In this document: piece after piece, positions 15,000 through 26,112 of the stretch
How positions within the stretch are numbered: the stretch's first letter is position 1
How the letters are laid out: each line of letters opens with the position of its first letter
Assembly (NCBI RefSeq): GCF_020520425.1
Contig: NC_079492.1
Coordinates: forward strand, 54,001,042 to 54,065,041
Direction of reading: 5' to 3'
Origin: Spinacia oleracea
Lineage: Eukaryota; Streptophyta; Magnoliopsida; Caryophyllales; Amaranthaceae
DNA: 64,000 bases
Position numbers and translations under genes: made by a program
Notes under the pieces: model-generated
The model's database searches: none
What the model was told of the DNA's origin: nothing
The model's input: the letters and a program-made list of their open reading frames with translations, nothing else

Positions 15000-15271
15000 G
15001 AAAGATGCGTTGTTGTTGCGCGGAAGGAGAGTAAATAGCGACGAAGTAGATAGTCGAAATATTTCGACTAGACGAACCGTTGCAATATGGAAAATATCGA
15101 CGCTCTGCAGCGAGGAAAATGGAGACAATATCGACGCTTTAAACCGCCGGAAAATATCGACCATCAAAATTTCGACCGTTCAGCGAAGCGTCGATATAAA
15201 AAATTTCGACGCCCTAGAGCGTCGATAAATACCAGAAAAAGCGTCAAAATATGCCGTGTTTTCCCGTAGTG
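15000..15271 (-). repeat. CACTA right terminus with GCGTCGA/TCGACGC subterminal motifs
   Basis: Many short copies of TCGACGC, GCGTCGA and ATATCGAC in both orientations precede the terminal CCCGTAGTG (end 15271). The same GCGTCGA vocabulary appears at 61975-62220 beside another CACTA end, so the two elements probably belong to related families. Confidence 0.8.
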
Positions 15272-15921
15272 ATCACATTTATCTTATGCATGTTTTAAGT
15301 TATTTATTGCTTTTAAATATGTCTTAAATATGCATGAGATCAAAGCTTGATTATGTTGCATGATTAAGGATTTTAGTTCACTTAAAATCTAACCAACATA
15401 GTAAGAGCCTTAAGTTCCAAACTTAAAAATTGAGTTAAAAGGTGTCATGCCAAAATATACACTTGCTTGGATATCCTTTACATCAATCTAGTAATAGTTT
15501 TCGCTCAGCGAGGTGTTACTTATTGGTCCTAAAGGGGCAAGGTACACAAATAATTGTGAGTATATGTTAGTTTTGGTGAAACTCAACGATATAAGTAAGG
15601 AGTCCTTTTATGTCGTGGCAAAATCGATAGGTTTACCTAATAAGTTCTTAGACGTACCTATCAACCAAGAATAGTTTCTAGACTATTAGCAAAAGGCTTT
15701 TGCTTACCTAAGATGTTTTAGGACTAAGTCGACAAACTGTGCTTAGTTCTTCAATGATTTTAGGATCTTGGAATCATTTTATTCACACCTGCCGGAACAC
15801 ATAACTTGAATAAAATGCTTAATGGACATTGAATTATGCATGTATGCTAGAATTTAAGTTTATTAAGAGAAACTGTGAATGGTTATTTATTTGTTTATTC
15901 TTTTCAATTGTAGTTTTAAAT
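15272..15921 (+). other. copia A leader remnant
   Basis: Non-coding leader between the CACTA insertion point and the gag start, about 95% alike by eye to 42261-42916 of copia B. It holds no supported gene. Confidence 0.7.
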
Positions 15922-17211
15922 ATGGCAAACAACAATTCATTCAACATTCGATCAATTCTCGAAAAGGAGAAGTTGAACGGGAAAAACTTCCTTGACTGGC
16001 AAAGGAACTTGCAAATAGTTCTTATGCAGGAAGAAAAGGAGTATGTCCTAGAAGAGGCGATGCCCGAAGCCGCAGGCGACGGGGTCACTCAGGCAGCCCT
16101 CAATCGTTGGATTGATGCCAACAAGCATGTGAAATGTCTAATGCTCGCCACCATGAGTGCAGATATGCAGAAAACGTTCATCAACTCAGATGCTTTCACA
16201 ATCATCAGTGAGTTGAAGAACATGTTCCAAAATCTGGCTCAAGTCGAAAGATTCGAGACTCATAGGCAAATTCTTGAGACCAAGCTTAAGAAAGGCGAGC
16301 CCGTAAGTCCACATGTTCTCAAAATGATTGGACTCGTTGAGAATATGAGTCGGCTGGATCAGCAATTTTCTCAGGAAATGGCTATAGACACCATCCTCCA
16401 TTCTCTTCATAGCGGGTATGATCAGTTCAAACTGAACTACAGTATGAATAGTCTGGACAAAACGCTCACTGAGCTTCACGGTATGCTGAAGACCGCTGAA
16501 AAGACGCTCAAAAGTGATAAGCAGGATGTGCTTATGGTGCGTGGGGGCAAGTTCAAGAAATCTGGAAAGAAGAGGAATGCTAAGAAAGGTGGCAACAAGG
16601 CCAGCCCAACTAAGCAAACTGGCGCCAAATCTGTAAAGAGGAAGGTCAGTCAACCCACTTCTGAATCCGAATGCTTCTACTGCAAGAAGAAGGGGCATTG
16701 GAAGAGAGATTGCTTGAAGCTAAAGGAAGATCAGAAGAACGGAACAGTCGTTCCATCTTCAGGTATTTTCGTTATAGACTGTATACTTGCTAATTCAATT
16801 TCTTGGGTATTAGATACAGGTTGTGGCTCACACTTATGTTCCAATCCACAGGGACTAAGAAGAAGTAGAAAGTTAAGCAAGGGAGAAGTCGACCTACGAG
16901 TGGGAAATGGAGCACGAATTGCTGCATTAGCTGTAGGAACTTATTATTTGTCGTTGCCCTCCGGGCTAGTTTTGGAACTGGAAGAGTGTTTCCATGTTCC
17001 AAGTCTTACTAAAAACATCATTTCAGTTTTTTGCTTAGATGCTAAGGGATTTTCCTTTTTAATAAAAGACAATAGTTGTTCGTTTTATTTTAAAGAGATG
17101 TTTTATGGATCTGCTAGATTAGTCAATGGACTTTATTTATTAGATCACGACAAACAAGTATATAACATAAATACCAAAAAGGCCAAAAAGGATGATTCAG
17201 ATCTCACCTAA
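15922..17211 (+). CDS. gag: copia A Gag and protease
   Basis: Begins at the MANNNSFNIRSILEKEKLNG start shared with copia B; the longer open frame upstream to 15829 is not conserved as coding. Residues ~1-230 are a Ty1/copia capsid (UBN2-like: NFLDWQRNL, CLMLATMS, VERFETHRQILETKLKKG, LKMIGLVENMSRL). Next are a basic Lys-rich stretch and a CCHC zinc knuckle (CFYCKKKGHWKRDC, near 16672). The aspartic protease active site is WVLDTGCGSHLC (near 16804). The frame ends at a TAA (17209-17211) just before the integrase zinc domain. Copia B has TAT at the same codon, so the stop is a point mutation in an otherwise continuous gag-pol of about 1,320 codons. Gag forms the virus-like particle; the protease cleaves the polyprotein. 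Confidence 0.88.
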   Translation: MANNNSFNIRSILEKEKLNGKNFLDWQRNLQIVLMQEEKEYVLEEAMPEAAGDGVTQAALNRWIDANKHVKCLMLATMSADMQKTFINSDAFTIISELKNMFQNLAQVERFETHRQILETKLKKGEPVSPHVLKMIGLVENMSRLDQQFSQEMAIDTILHSLHSGYDQFKLNYSMNSLDKTLTELHGMLKTAEKTLKSDKQDVLMVRGGKFKKSGKKRNAKKGGNKASPTKQTGAKSVKRKVSQPTSESECFYCKKKGHWKRDCLKLKEDQKNGTVVPSSGIFVIDCILANSISWVLDTGCGSHLCSNPQGLRRSRKLSKGEVDLRVGNGARIAALAVGTYYLSLPSGLVLELEECFHVPSLTKNIISVFCLDAKGFSFLIKDNSCSFYFKEMFYGSARLVNGLYLLDHDKQVYNINTKKAKKDDSDLT

Positions 17212-19887
17212 CTGTGGCATTGTCGATTAGGCCATATAAACTTGAAACGCTTAGAAAGACTTCAAAAGGAAGGAATTCTAGAACCATTTGACTTAGAGGA
17301 TTATGGTAAATGCGAATCATGTTTACTTGGCAAAATGACAAAGCAACCTTTCTCTAAAGTTGGAGAAAGAGCAAATGAACTATTGGGTTTAATCCATACA
17401 GATGTATGTGGACCAATGAGTACAAATGCTAGAGGTGGTTTCAGCTACTTTATCACTTTCACTGATGACTTCAGTAGATATGGTTATGTCTACCTAATGA
17501 AGCATAAGTCTGAATCCTTTGACAAATTCAAGGAATTTCAGAGTGAAGTAGAGAATCAATTAGGCAAGAAGATTAAAGCACTGCGGTCTGATAGAGGCGG
17601 TGAATATCTGAGCTATGAATTTGAAGACCATCTGAAAGAATGTGGAATTCTATCAGAATTGACTCCTCCTGGAACACCACAATGGAACGGTGTGTCGGAA
17701 CGGAGGAACATAACCTTGCTAGACATGGTCAGGTCAATGATGGGTCAAGCCAAACTTCCATTAGAATTTTGGGGACATGCACTAAATACAGCTGCACTCA
17801 CTATAAATAGAGCTCCGTCTAAAGCTGTCGAAAAGACTCCATATGAGTTATGGTTTGGAAAGCCTCCAAATGTGTCTTTTCTTAAGATTTGGGGATGTGA
17901 AGTATACGTCAAACGATTAATTTCAGACAAACTTCATCCAAAATCTGACAAATGTATCCTTGTGGGCTATCCAAAGGAAACAAAGGGGTATTACTTCTAC
18001 AATACATCTGAGAACAAGGTGTTTGTTGCTCGAGATGGTGTCCTTTTGGAGAAAGATCACATTTCCAAAATGACAAGTGGGAGAAAAGTAGACCTCCAAG
18101 AAATTCGATTCGAACAACAAACTCTAGAGAATGCTCAAGATGACATTCAGGATGAAACTCAGAGATCTTTAGAAGAATCTGGTGAGAATCATGGTCAATC
18201 TAGAAATATTACCCCGCGTAGATCGCAAAGATATAGATCTCAACCGGAAAGGTACTTAGGTATTTTGACGAACGAGAGCTATGACGTTCTATTACTTGAA
18301 AGTGATGAACCTGCGACTTACAAACAATCTATGACGAGCCCTAGCTCCAAGCAATGGCAAGAAGCCATGCAATCTGAATTAGACTCCATGTCTGAAAACC
18401 AAGTATGGGATTTGGTCGATTTGCCAGATGGCTACCAAGCCATTGGAAGCAAATGGGTTTTCAAACTGAAAAAGGACAAGGATGGGAAAATTGAAGTTTT
18501 CAAAGCTAGATTGGTTGCAAAAGGTTACAGGCAAGTCCACGGTGTGGATTACGATGAAACCTTTTCACCAGTTGCAATGCTAAAGTCTATTCGGATAATG
18601 TTAGCAATCGCTGCATATTACGATTACGAAATATGGCAGATGGATGTCAAAACTGCTTTCTTAAACGGCGTTTTAACAGAAACTGTGTTTATGACACAAC
18701 CTGAAGGTTTTGAGGATCCAAAGAATGCTAAAAAGGTATGCAAGCTAAAGAAGTCAATCTACGGATTGAAGCAGGCATCCAGGAGCTGGAATATACGTTT
18801 TGATGAAGCATTCAGTGACTTTGGTTTCATCAAGAACGCAGATGAATCTTGTGTATACAAGAAGGTCAGTGGGAGCAAAATTGCTTTCCTAGTATTATAT
18901 GTCGACGACATATTACTTATCGGAAATGACATTCCTATGTTGAACTCTGTCAAGATTTGGCTTGGGAAATGTTTTTCGATGAAAGATCTAGGAGAAGCAC
19001 AGTACATATTGGGCATCAAGATTTACAGAGATAGATCTAAAAGGATGATTGGACTTAGTCAAAGCACTTATATCAATAAGGTGCTTGATAGGTTCAAGAT
19101 GGCAGACTCCAAGCGAGGCTACCTACCCATGTCTCATGGAATAACTCTAAGCAAGACTCAGTGTCCAAAAACACTTGATGAGCGTAGACGAATGAATGGG
19201 ATTCCATATGCATCATTGATTGGTTTAATAATGTATGCTATGATATGTACACGCCCGGATGTTGCGTACGCACTCAGTGCTACGAGCAGATACCGGTCAG
19301 ACCCAAGAGAGGCGCATTGGACTGCTGCCAAGAATATTCTGAAGTACCTGAAAAGGCACAAAGATGACTTCCTGGTCTATGGTGGAGATGATGAATTAAT
19401 TGTTAAAGGCTATACGGACGCAAGTTTCCAAACCGACAAAGATGATTTCAGATCACAGTCTGGGTTTGTCTTCTGCCTCAACAGAGGTGCAGTAAGCTGG
19501 AAAAGTGCTAAGCAAAGCACCATTGCGGATTCTACAACTGAAGCGGAGTACATTGCTGCACATGAAGCAGCAAAGGAAGCTATATGGCTAAGGAAGTTCA
19601 TAGGTGAACTTGGTGTAGTCCCCTCCATTAAAGGACCAATAGCCCTGTATTGTGATAATAACGGAGCTATTGCACAGGCAAAGGAGCCTAGACACCACCA
19701 GAGAGTCAAGCATGTACTTCGTAGATTTCACCTTCTACGAGAGTTCGTTGAAAGAAAAGAAGTCGAGATAAACAAGATTGGAATTGATGACAACATATCA
19801 GATCCATTGACTAAACCTCTGCCGCAGGCGAAGCACAACTCGCACACTGCAGCTATGGGAATAAAGCATATTGGAGAATGGCTTTGA
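17212..19887 (+). CDS. pol: copia A Pol: integrase, reverse transcriptase, RNase H
   Basis: Continues in the same frame after the TAA. The integrase HHCC zinc domain (HCRLGH ... CESCLLGK) is followed by the DDE core (IHTDVCGP, LRSDRGGEY, NGVSERRN). Then comes a Ty1/copia reverse transcriptase (NQVWDLVDLPDG, KARLVAKGYRQVHGVDYDET, QMDVKTAFLNG, YGLKQASRSW, YVDDILL) and RNase H (GYTDASFQTD, STTEAEYIA, DNNGAIA). It ends in a TGA at 19885-19887 after HIGEWL. No further stops or frameshifts were seen, so copia A differs from a coding-complete element by one codon. The order PR-IN-RT-RH is diagnostic of Ty1/copia. Long LTRs and this gag type suggest an Angela/Tork-like lineage, not verified. Confidence 0.92.
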   Translation: MWHCRLGHINLKRLERLQKEGILEPFDLEDYGKCESCLLGKMTKQPFSKVGERANELLGLIHTDVCGPMSTNARGGFSYFITFTDDFSRYGYVYLMKHKSESFDKFKEFQSEVENQLGKKIKALRSDRGGEYLSYEFEDHLKECGILSELTPPGTPQWNGVSERRNITLLDMVRSMMGQAKLPLEFWGHALNTAALTINRAPSKAVEKTPYELWFGKPPNVSFLKIWGCEVYVKRLISDKLHPKSDKCILVGYPKETKGYYFYNTSENKVFVARDGVLLEKDHISKMTSGRKVDLQEIRFEQQTLENAQDDIQDETQRSLEESGENHGQSRNITPRRSQRYRSQPERYLGILTNESYDVLLLESDEPATYKQSMTSPSSKQWQEAMQSELDSMSENQVWDLVDLPDGYQAIGSKWVFKLKKDKDGKIEVFKARLVAKGYRQVHGVDYDETFSPVAMLKSIRIMLAIAAYYDYEIWQMDVKTAFLNGVLTETVFMTQPEGFEDPKNAKKVCKLKKSIYGLKQASRSWNIRFDEAFSDFGFIKNADESCVYKKVSGSKIAFLVLYVDDILLIGNDIPMLNSVKIWLGKCFSMKDLGEAQYILGIKIYRDRSKRMIGLSQSTYINKVLDRFKMADSKRGYLPMSHGITLSKTQCPKTLDERRRMNGIPYASLIGLIMYAMICTRPDVAYALSATSRYRSDPREAHWTAAKNILKYLKRHKDDFLVYGGDDELIVKGYTDASFQTDKDDFRSQSGFVFCLNRGAVSWKSAKQSTIADSTTEAEYIAAHEAAKEAIWLRKFIGELGVVPSIKGPIALYCDNNGAIAQAKEPRHHQRVKHVLRRFHLLREFVERKEVEINKIGIDDNISDPLTKPLPQAKHNSHTAAMGIKHIGEWL

Positions 19888-20724
19888 TATCCCTATTTAA
19901 TGTTTTAAAGTTTTAGAGTTTAAATCTTTGTAAAACATTATTGGTTAATCATTCACAATAAATGAAGAGAATTCATTTTTCCATTTAATTTGTGGTTTAT
20001 TAAATGATGAGTCCCTTCAATTTGGCGATATATTCAAGATAGACTGTCAGGACCAGTCCTGTGACTAAGAAATGTCTATCAAGTGAACTTGAATGTCAAA
20101 GGTTGAAAATGGTCCCTAGTCGGAGTTTTCTATAAAATTGGACGCATAGAAAACGTTAGACGATTAGAATGCAAGATGACTAGTAGTTCTGTTTCTTGAA
20201 CTATGTGGACATGGCAATGTCATAATCATTTGCATAGATACTTACTTTGGGAAGACTAGTATCGGACAAGACCTATGAAACTTTACTGTAAGAGATGAAA
20301 ATCTGTCATAAGTAAATTTCATTAAAATTATTAGACACTAAATCCTCAATACCTGAGTGATTTGAGATTACTTGTTTGAGAACTGGTTGCTTTGACGTTG
20401 ACCAACCGTCGCACCGTAAAAGGAGGCTATAAAGGCAACGCTCAGGTAATCACCTATCAAACGAAGTCTAATCTCAAGATCGCAAGATTGGGATTGTCCT
20501 CCCATAAATCGGGATGAGATGCTTAAAAGTTGTACAAGGCCACTCGGAGAGCTAGAAATTGTGAAATGCATGGCCGTGCTCGGATGAATCATAGGCTATG
20601 ATTATCTGTCTATTTGATCAGTTGAACTCTGAAACCGAGGAACACCTCTGGACATAATAAGGATGACAACTCTTACCTTATGTTCAAGAGCAAGCATCAA
20701 GCGACAAAGGAATTAGGAAATGCA
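19888..20724 (+). other. copia A 3' non-coding region
   Basis: About 0.84 kb between the pol stop and the polypurine tract, closely similar to 46883-47718 of copia B and, reversed, to 37776-38540 of copia C. No gene supported. Confidence 0.7.
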
Positions 20725-20752
20725 CACTTGTCCCTAAGGACAAGTGGGAGAC
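20725..20752 (+). promoter_or_regulatory. hairpin and polypurine tract before 3' LTR of copia A
   Basis: Perfect 9-bp arms CACTTGTCC / GGACAAGTG with loop CTAA (20725-20746). The right arm runs into the purine-rich AAGTGGGAGA, abutting the LTR start TG at 20753. A polypurine tract primes plus-strand DNA synthesis. The hairpin is conserved in copia B (47719-47740) and nearly so in copia C (37754-37775). Confidence 0.75.
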
Positions 20753-22159
20753 TGAAGGAAATAATGCCCTTGGTCCAAGTATGCATTCTATGTTAAGTCT
20801 AATAAGTGCGGTTCAGTATTAATTAACAAGTTAATAATTCAGTGAGATCAAGTGAGCTGAATGCCTAGCTAGAGGCCGCTTCAGTTCAAGTGGAATTAAT
20901 GATATTAATCCACAGCTTACTCTTGACTGAACCCGTAGGGTCACACAAATAGTACGTAAACGGATCAAGTATTTAATGGCATTAAATACTCCATCTATGG
21001 ATATTCGGAATCGACGGATCTTGGTTTCAGTGGGAGCTGAGATCGTCACAGGCAAGAAATGAATACTCCGGAAACGATGATATTTCCGGAAACGGAAATA
21101 TGGATCGTATCGGAAATATAAATATTATCCAAGTCGTAGATGTTGCCGGAAACGGAAACATGGTACGTATCGGAAAATATTATCGGAAATGGAAATATTG
21201 CCGGAATCGGAAATATTGCCGGAAACGGAAATATTGTCAGAATTGGAAATATTATCGGAATCGGAAAATAATTCCGGAAACGGAAATATTAAATATTTGT
21301 TCGAAACGGAAATTAATTCCGGAATCGGAAATATTAAATATTGTTCGTATCGGAAATGAATTCCGGAATCGGGAAATTAATCGGAAGCGTATCGTACGAA
21401 TTAGCATCGGACGAGGCCTGCCAGACGAAGGCCCAGCACGAAGCCGGGCCATTGCCCAGCAAGCCAGCGCGCCACAACGCACCAGCCAAGGCTGCGCCAG
21501 GCCCACCGCAAGGCAGGCCCAGCGCGCGCCAAGGCTGCGGCAGCGTGTGGGCCTCGTGGCAATGGGCTGCGAGCTCGCGGGCTGCGCGCGCGCGCATGGC
21601 GCCCCTCGTGAGCTGCTGTGCGTGCGTGTGTGTGTTTGTGTGCTATACGAATCCTAAAGCTGTCAGGTTTCGACATATGATTAAATTCCTAAACCTAAAA
21701 GGATGAATTAATTAAATAAGAATTCTATTAGGATTCTAGTTTAATTAATTCGTATCCTAATAGGATTCCAGTTCCTTTTCCATACCTCTATAAATAGGTG
21801 CCTAGGGTCATAATTTATAGACACACAATTGAAGTATTCAAGTATTCAAAGTGATTTTTGAGAGCAAAAATTCAGTCACATAATTGCCTACAATAGCCGA
21901 AAATTCTAAGTACCTTAAGGGCGATCCTAGTTGGTCAAGCTTAAGGCGGATCCGGACGTGCTGTGGACTATCTACGGAGGGACGACACTTGGAGTCCTAA
22001 AGACTTGTTCTTGTTCGGTTCGGGCGCAGCTAGGGAGGGCACGCAACAAAGTGTATGCATCTAAACTATGCTAAATGATTATGTGTAAATAATATGCTTT
22101 CCTGGCTTTATGGTTTTTCCGCATGATTTATATTTTGTCATATGAATCATAACCTAACA
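20753..22159 (+). repeat. copia A 3' LTR
   Basis: 1407 bases from TGAAGGAAATAATG to CATAACCTAACA (TG...CA). It contains a TTCCG-rich array (~21060-21390), a GC-rich block (~21395-21640) and a TATA box TATAAATA (21789-21796) ahead of the probable transcription start. Its counterpart LTRs are at 24758-26112, 31072-37747 (split), 38825-40189 and 47747-49112. Confidence 0.9.
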
Positions 22160-24757
22160 TATTGTTCCTGTGATACAGAATTACCTTTGTTCTTTTTCAA
22201 ATGAATACTAGAATCATATGGGGTTTGCACTGGAGTGCAGTCAAATTGACCAAATTTCTTTAAAATCTTTTCAATATAATGAGATTGGTTTAAAGACATC
22301 CCATATGAAGTTCTAGTAATCTTTATGCCAAGAATCACATCTGCCTCTCCTAAATCCTTTATCTCAAAACAAGAATTTAGGAAAGCCTTGGTTTCGTTCA
22401 CTATGTCTATATTGGTACCAAAAATTAACATGTCATCCACGTATAGACATATGAAAACGCAACCAAGTTTTGAAAGTTTGGAATACACAAAAGCATCAGA
22501 ATCATTTACCTGAAAGCCATTAGAAATAATAGTTTGATGAAATTTGTCATACCATTGTTTAGGTGCTTGTTTTAAGCCATACAATGATCTAATGAGCCTG
22601 CATACCTTATCTTCCTGTCCAGGAACAACACATCCCTCTGGTTGCTTCATATAAATTTCTTCATTCAAATCACCATTCAAAAAAGCAGTTTTTACATCCA
22701 TTTGATGCACAACAAGATCATGAATGGATGCAAGTGCAATTAAGACTCTAATGGTGGCAACTTTAGTGACAGGAGAATATGTATCAAAATAGTCTACACC
22801 ATGCTTTTGACGATGACCTCCTACCACAAGCCTAGCTTTATACTTAATCAAAGATCCTTTTGGAGTATGTTTCTTAGTAAAAATCCACTTACTACATAAG
22901 GGCTTGCAACCTCTAGGAAGATCAGACAAAATCCAAGTGTTATTACTCATGATAGACTCAATTTCACTATTTATGGCCTCTAACCAAAAACTTGAATCAA
23001 TTGACCTCATAGCTTCTCCATAGGATCTAGGGTTTTCTTCTAAGAGAAATGCATCAACTTCTTGCTCGTCTAATAACTCTTTCTCAATTAGGAAGGCAGT
23101 AATAAAATCGGGTCCAAAGCTAGACTCAGTTCTAGTTCCTTTACTCCTTCTAGGTTCTAGAGTCTCACTAGATGATGCAATGTCATGATGCACAATGGAA
23201 GGTGGAGATACAACAGGTAAGCATGCTTGAACATTAACTTTCATAGGAAAAATATGCTCAAAAAAATCTACATCCCTTGACTCACGAATTGGTCCAAAAC
23301 CAGATGCATCCTTAAGAATGAATCTATATGCAGCACTGTTGGACGCATAACCTATAAAAATACCATCCACGGTTTTTGGTCCAATCTTACTCCTTTGGAA
23401 ATCAGGAAGTCCTATTTTTCCCAAACACCCCCACACTTTAAGGTAACCCAAGTTTGGCTTAAACCCTTTCCACAATTCATATGGGGTTTTATCTAATTTC
23501 TTATGGGGAACACGATTAAGGACATAGCAAGCAGAAAGAATTGCCTCACCCCACATGTTAGTAGGCATACCAGAACTTATAAGCATAGCATTCATCATAT
23601 CCTTAAGTGTTCTATTTTTGCGTTCAGCTATTCCATTCTGTTCTGGGGTATAAGGAGCTGTAACCTCATGAATAATCCCATTAGCTTCACAAAATTTCTT
23701 TAAAGGAGTTCCATCATATTCACCACCTCTATCTGATCTAACTCTCTTTATTTTCAGGTCTAATTGGTTTTCAAACTCAGCCTTATAAATATGGAATTTC
23801 TCTTCGGCCTCATCTTTAGTACTCAATAAATAGACCTTACAATAACGAGAAACATCATCCACAAAGGTAATATAATAACGTTTGCCTCCTCTACTCATGG
23901 AATTCTTAAAGTCGCCTAAGTCACTATGAATTGCTTCTAGTAGGGTAGAAGATCGACATACATTCTTATTAAAGGCTTTTTTCAGGTGCTTAGCTTCTAC
24001 ACAAACTTCACATTTGTCAAAAGAGGTATTACTAAAATCTGGAATAAGACTAAGTTGTTTGAGTCTCTTGACAGATGCAACATTCACATGACCTAGTCTA
24101 GAATGCCATAAAGAAACTGACTCAGCAATATAAACAGAAGCAGAAGAATTATTATTATCAGTCACAACATCAAGCACAAATAAACCCCCATTACAAAATC
24201 CCTTACCCACAAATTCACCATTTCTGGTAAGTACAAGTTTATCAGATTCAAAGTTAACTTGATACTTGCTTTGTTAAGTAAAGCACCAGAAATGAGGTTC
24301 CTGCGGATATCGGGTACATGCAAAACATTTTGCAAAGCAATAGTTTTTCCAGAAGTAAGCTTTAGAAAAACTTTTCCTTTGCCAAGTACACTCACAGTGC
24401 TTGAGTTCCCCATGAAGACACATTCTCCTTCAGAAACTTTTTCATAGTCTTGAAACATTTCCTTGCTCGAACAAATGTGGCGAGTTGCTCCAGTATCAAC
24501 AACCCATTCAGTCACGTTGCTCACCAGATTCACCTCGGACACAACAGCAGCAATGATGTCTTCAGTGAGATTAGCTTGAGGCTTGTTCTCCTTTGGCTTG
24601 TTCCCAGGTCCATGTCCTTGCCTGCATTCCCTAGCCGAATGACCATACTTACCGCAAGTATAGCAATTTCCTTTAAACTGCCTTTTCTCTTTGTTGTTGT
24701 TGTTCTGCCTTGTGCCATGGAATTGATTTGGACCCTTGCCTTTCGGTCCCTTATTAT
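22160..24757 (-). pseudogene. pol: copia E zinc knuckle, protease, integrase and partial RT
   Basis: Read on the minus strand from 24757: basic region, zinc knuckle ([14 protein letters not shown]), protease ([14 protein letters not shown]), then a one-base frameshift near 24256 where the conserved [16 protein letters not shown] block changes frame. The frame continues with the integrase zinc domain (HSRLGHVN ... CEVCVEAKHLKKAF), integrase core (IHSDLGDF, VRSDRGGEY, NGIAERKNRT) and RT (KARLVVGGHRQKHGVDYFDT, QMDVKTAFLNGDLNEEIYM, YGLKQAPKQW, YVDDMLIFG). It breaks off at VSQEQY because copia A is inserted there. Typical of a Tork/Tnt1-like lineage; inactive through the frameshift and two insertions. 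Confidence 0.88.
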
Positions 24758-26112
24758 TGTTAGGTTATGATACATCTGACAATTCATAAATCATGCGGAA
24801 AAACCATAAACCCAGGAAAGCATATTATTTACACATAATCATTTAGCATAGTTTAGATGCATACACTTTGTTGCGTGCCTTCCCTAGCTGCGCCCGAACC
24901 AAACAAGAACAAGTCTTTAGGACTCCAAGTGTCGTCCCTCCGTAGATAGTCCACAGCACGTCCGGATCCGCCTTAAGCTTGACCAACTAGGATCACCCTT
25001 AATGTACTTAGAATTTTCGGCACATATAGGCAATTGTATGACTGAATTTTTGCTCTCAAAAATCACTTTGAATACTTGAATACTCGATATAAATTGTGAG
25101 CATTGATCACCTATTTATAGGGCATGGGTATCGGATATTAGAATCCTACTAGGAAACGATTTAGTGAATCTGAATTAATCTAAAATTCAATCACTTAATT
25201 TATCTAGTAGACTTAGGAAATCAATCTTATACGAATCCTAACCGATCAAGGTTTCGTACGTAAGCACAAACACACACGCAGGCGCAGCAGCCCACGAGGG
25301 GCGCCATGCGCGCGCGCGCTGAGCCCAGGCCCAGCAAGTGCTCGCAGCCCACGAGGGGCGCGCGCCTGCTGGCCTTGCTCTCGCGTTTGGGCTTTGCTTG
25401 CTTTGGTCGCGCGCGGGCTTTGCTAGGCGTTGGGCCTAGCTTCGTGCTAGGCCTTGCGTCTAGCAAGCTCGTCCGATGTTTATTCGTACGATACGCTTCC
25501 GATTAAATTCCCGGTTCCGGAATTCATTTCCGATACGAACAATATTTAATATTTCCGATTCCGGAATCAATTTCCGTTTCGAACAAATATTTAATATTTC
25601 CGTTTCCGGAATTATTTTCCGATTCCGATAATATTTCCGATTCTGACAATATTTCCGTTTCCGGCAATATTTCCATTTCCGATAATATTTTCCGATACGT
25701 ACCATGTTTCCGTTTCCGGCAACATCTACGACTTGGATAATATTTATATTTCCGATACGATCCATATTTCTGTTTCCGGCAATATTATCGTTTCCGGAGT
25801 ATTCATTTCTTGCCTGTGACGATCTCAGCTCCCACTGAAACCAAGATCCGTCGATTCCGAATATCCATAGATGGAGTATTTAATGCCATTAAATACTTGA
25901 TCCGTTTACGTACTATTTGTGTGACCCTACGGGTTCAGTCAAGAGTAAGCTGTGGATTAATATAATTAATTCCACTTGAACTGAAGCGGCCTCTAGTCAG
26001 GCATTCAGCTCACTTGATCTCACTGAATTATTAACTTGTTAATTAATACTGAACCGCATTTATTAGACTTAACATTGAATGCATACTTGGACCAAGGGCA
26101 TTATTTCCTTCA
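24758..26112 (-). repeat. solo LTR of the copia A/B/C family, TSD ATTAT
   Basis: 1355 bases running (plus strand) from TGTTAGGTTATGATAC to TATTTCCTTCA, the reverse of the copia A LTR, with no internal region on either side. It is flanked by a perfect 5-bp duplication ATTAT (24753-24757 and 26113-26117). It carries the same TTCCG array (~25495-25800), GC-rich block and TATA region. Solo LTRs arise by LTR-LTR recombination of a full element. Confidence 0.93.

Larger units (their letters stand above)
15272..22159 (+). mobile_element. Ty1/copia element A, part right of the CACTA insertion
   Basis: From 15272 the sequence is collinear with copia B from 42261 onward: leader, gag-pol, about 0.86 kb of 3' non-coding, polypurine tract and 3' LTR. 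The 5' LTR and first part of the leader must lie left of the CACTA, outside the window. Copia A is itself inserted in copia E: the minus-strand pol frame of E stops at 22159/22160, and the five bases after the LTR are TATTG (expected TSD; partner not visible). Confidence 0.9.

Noticed and set aside
21100..21706. Several overlapping open frames (90-185 codons) on both strands in the LTR of copia A, and the equivalents at 25227-25765, 36785-37507, 39128-39753 and 48091-48627
   Set aside because: They come from the TTCCG array and adjacent GC-rich block, which are poor in stop codons in every frame. Translations are low-complexity and not shared as one conserved frame.
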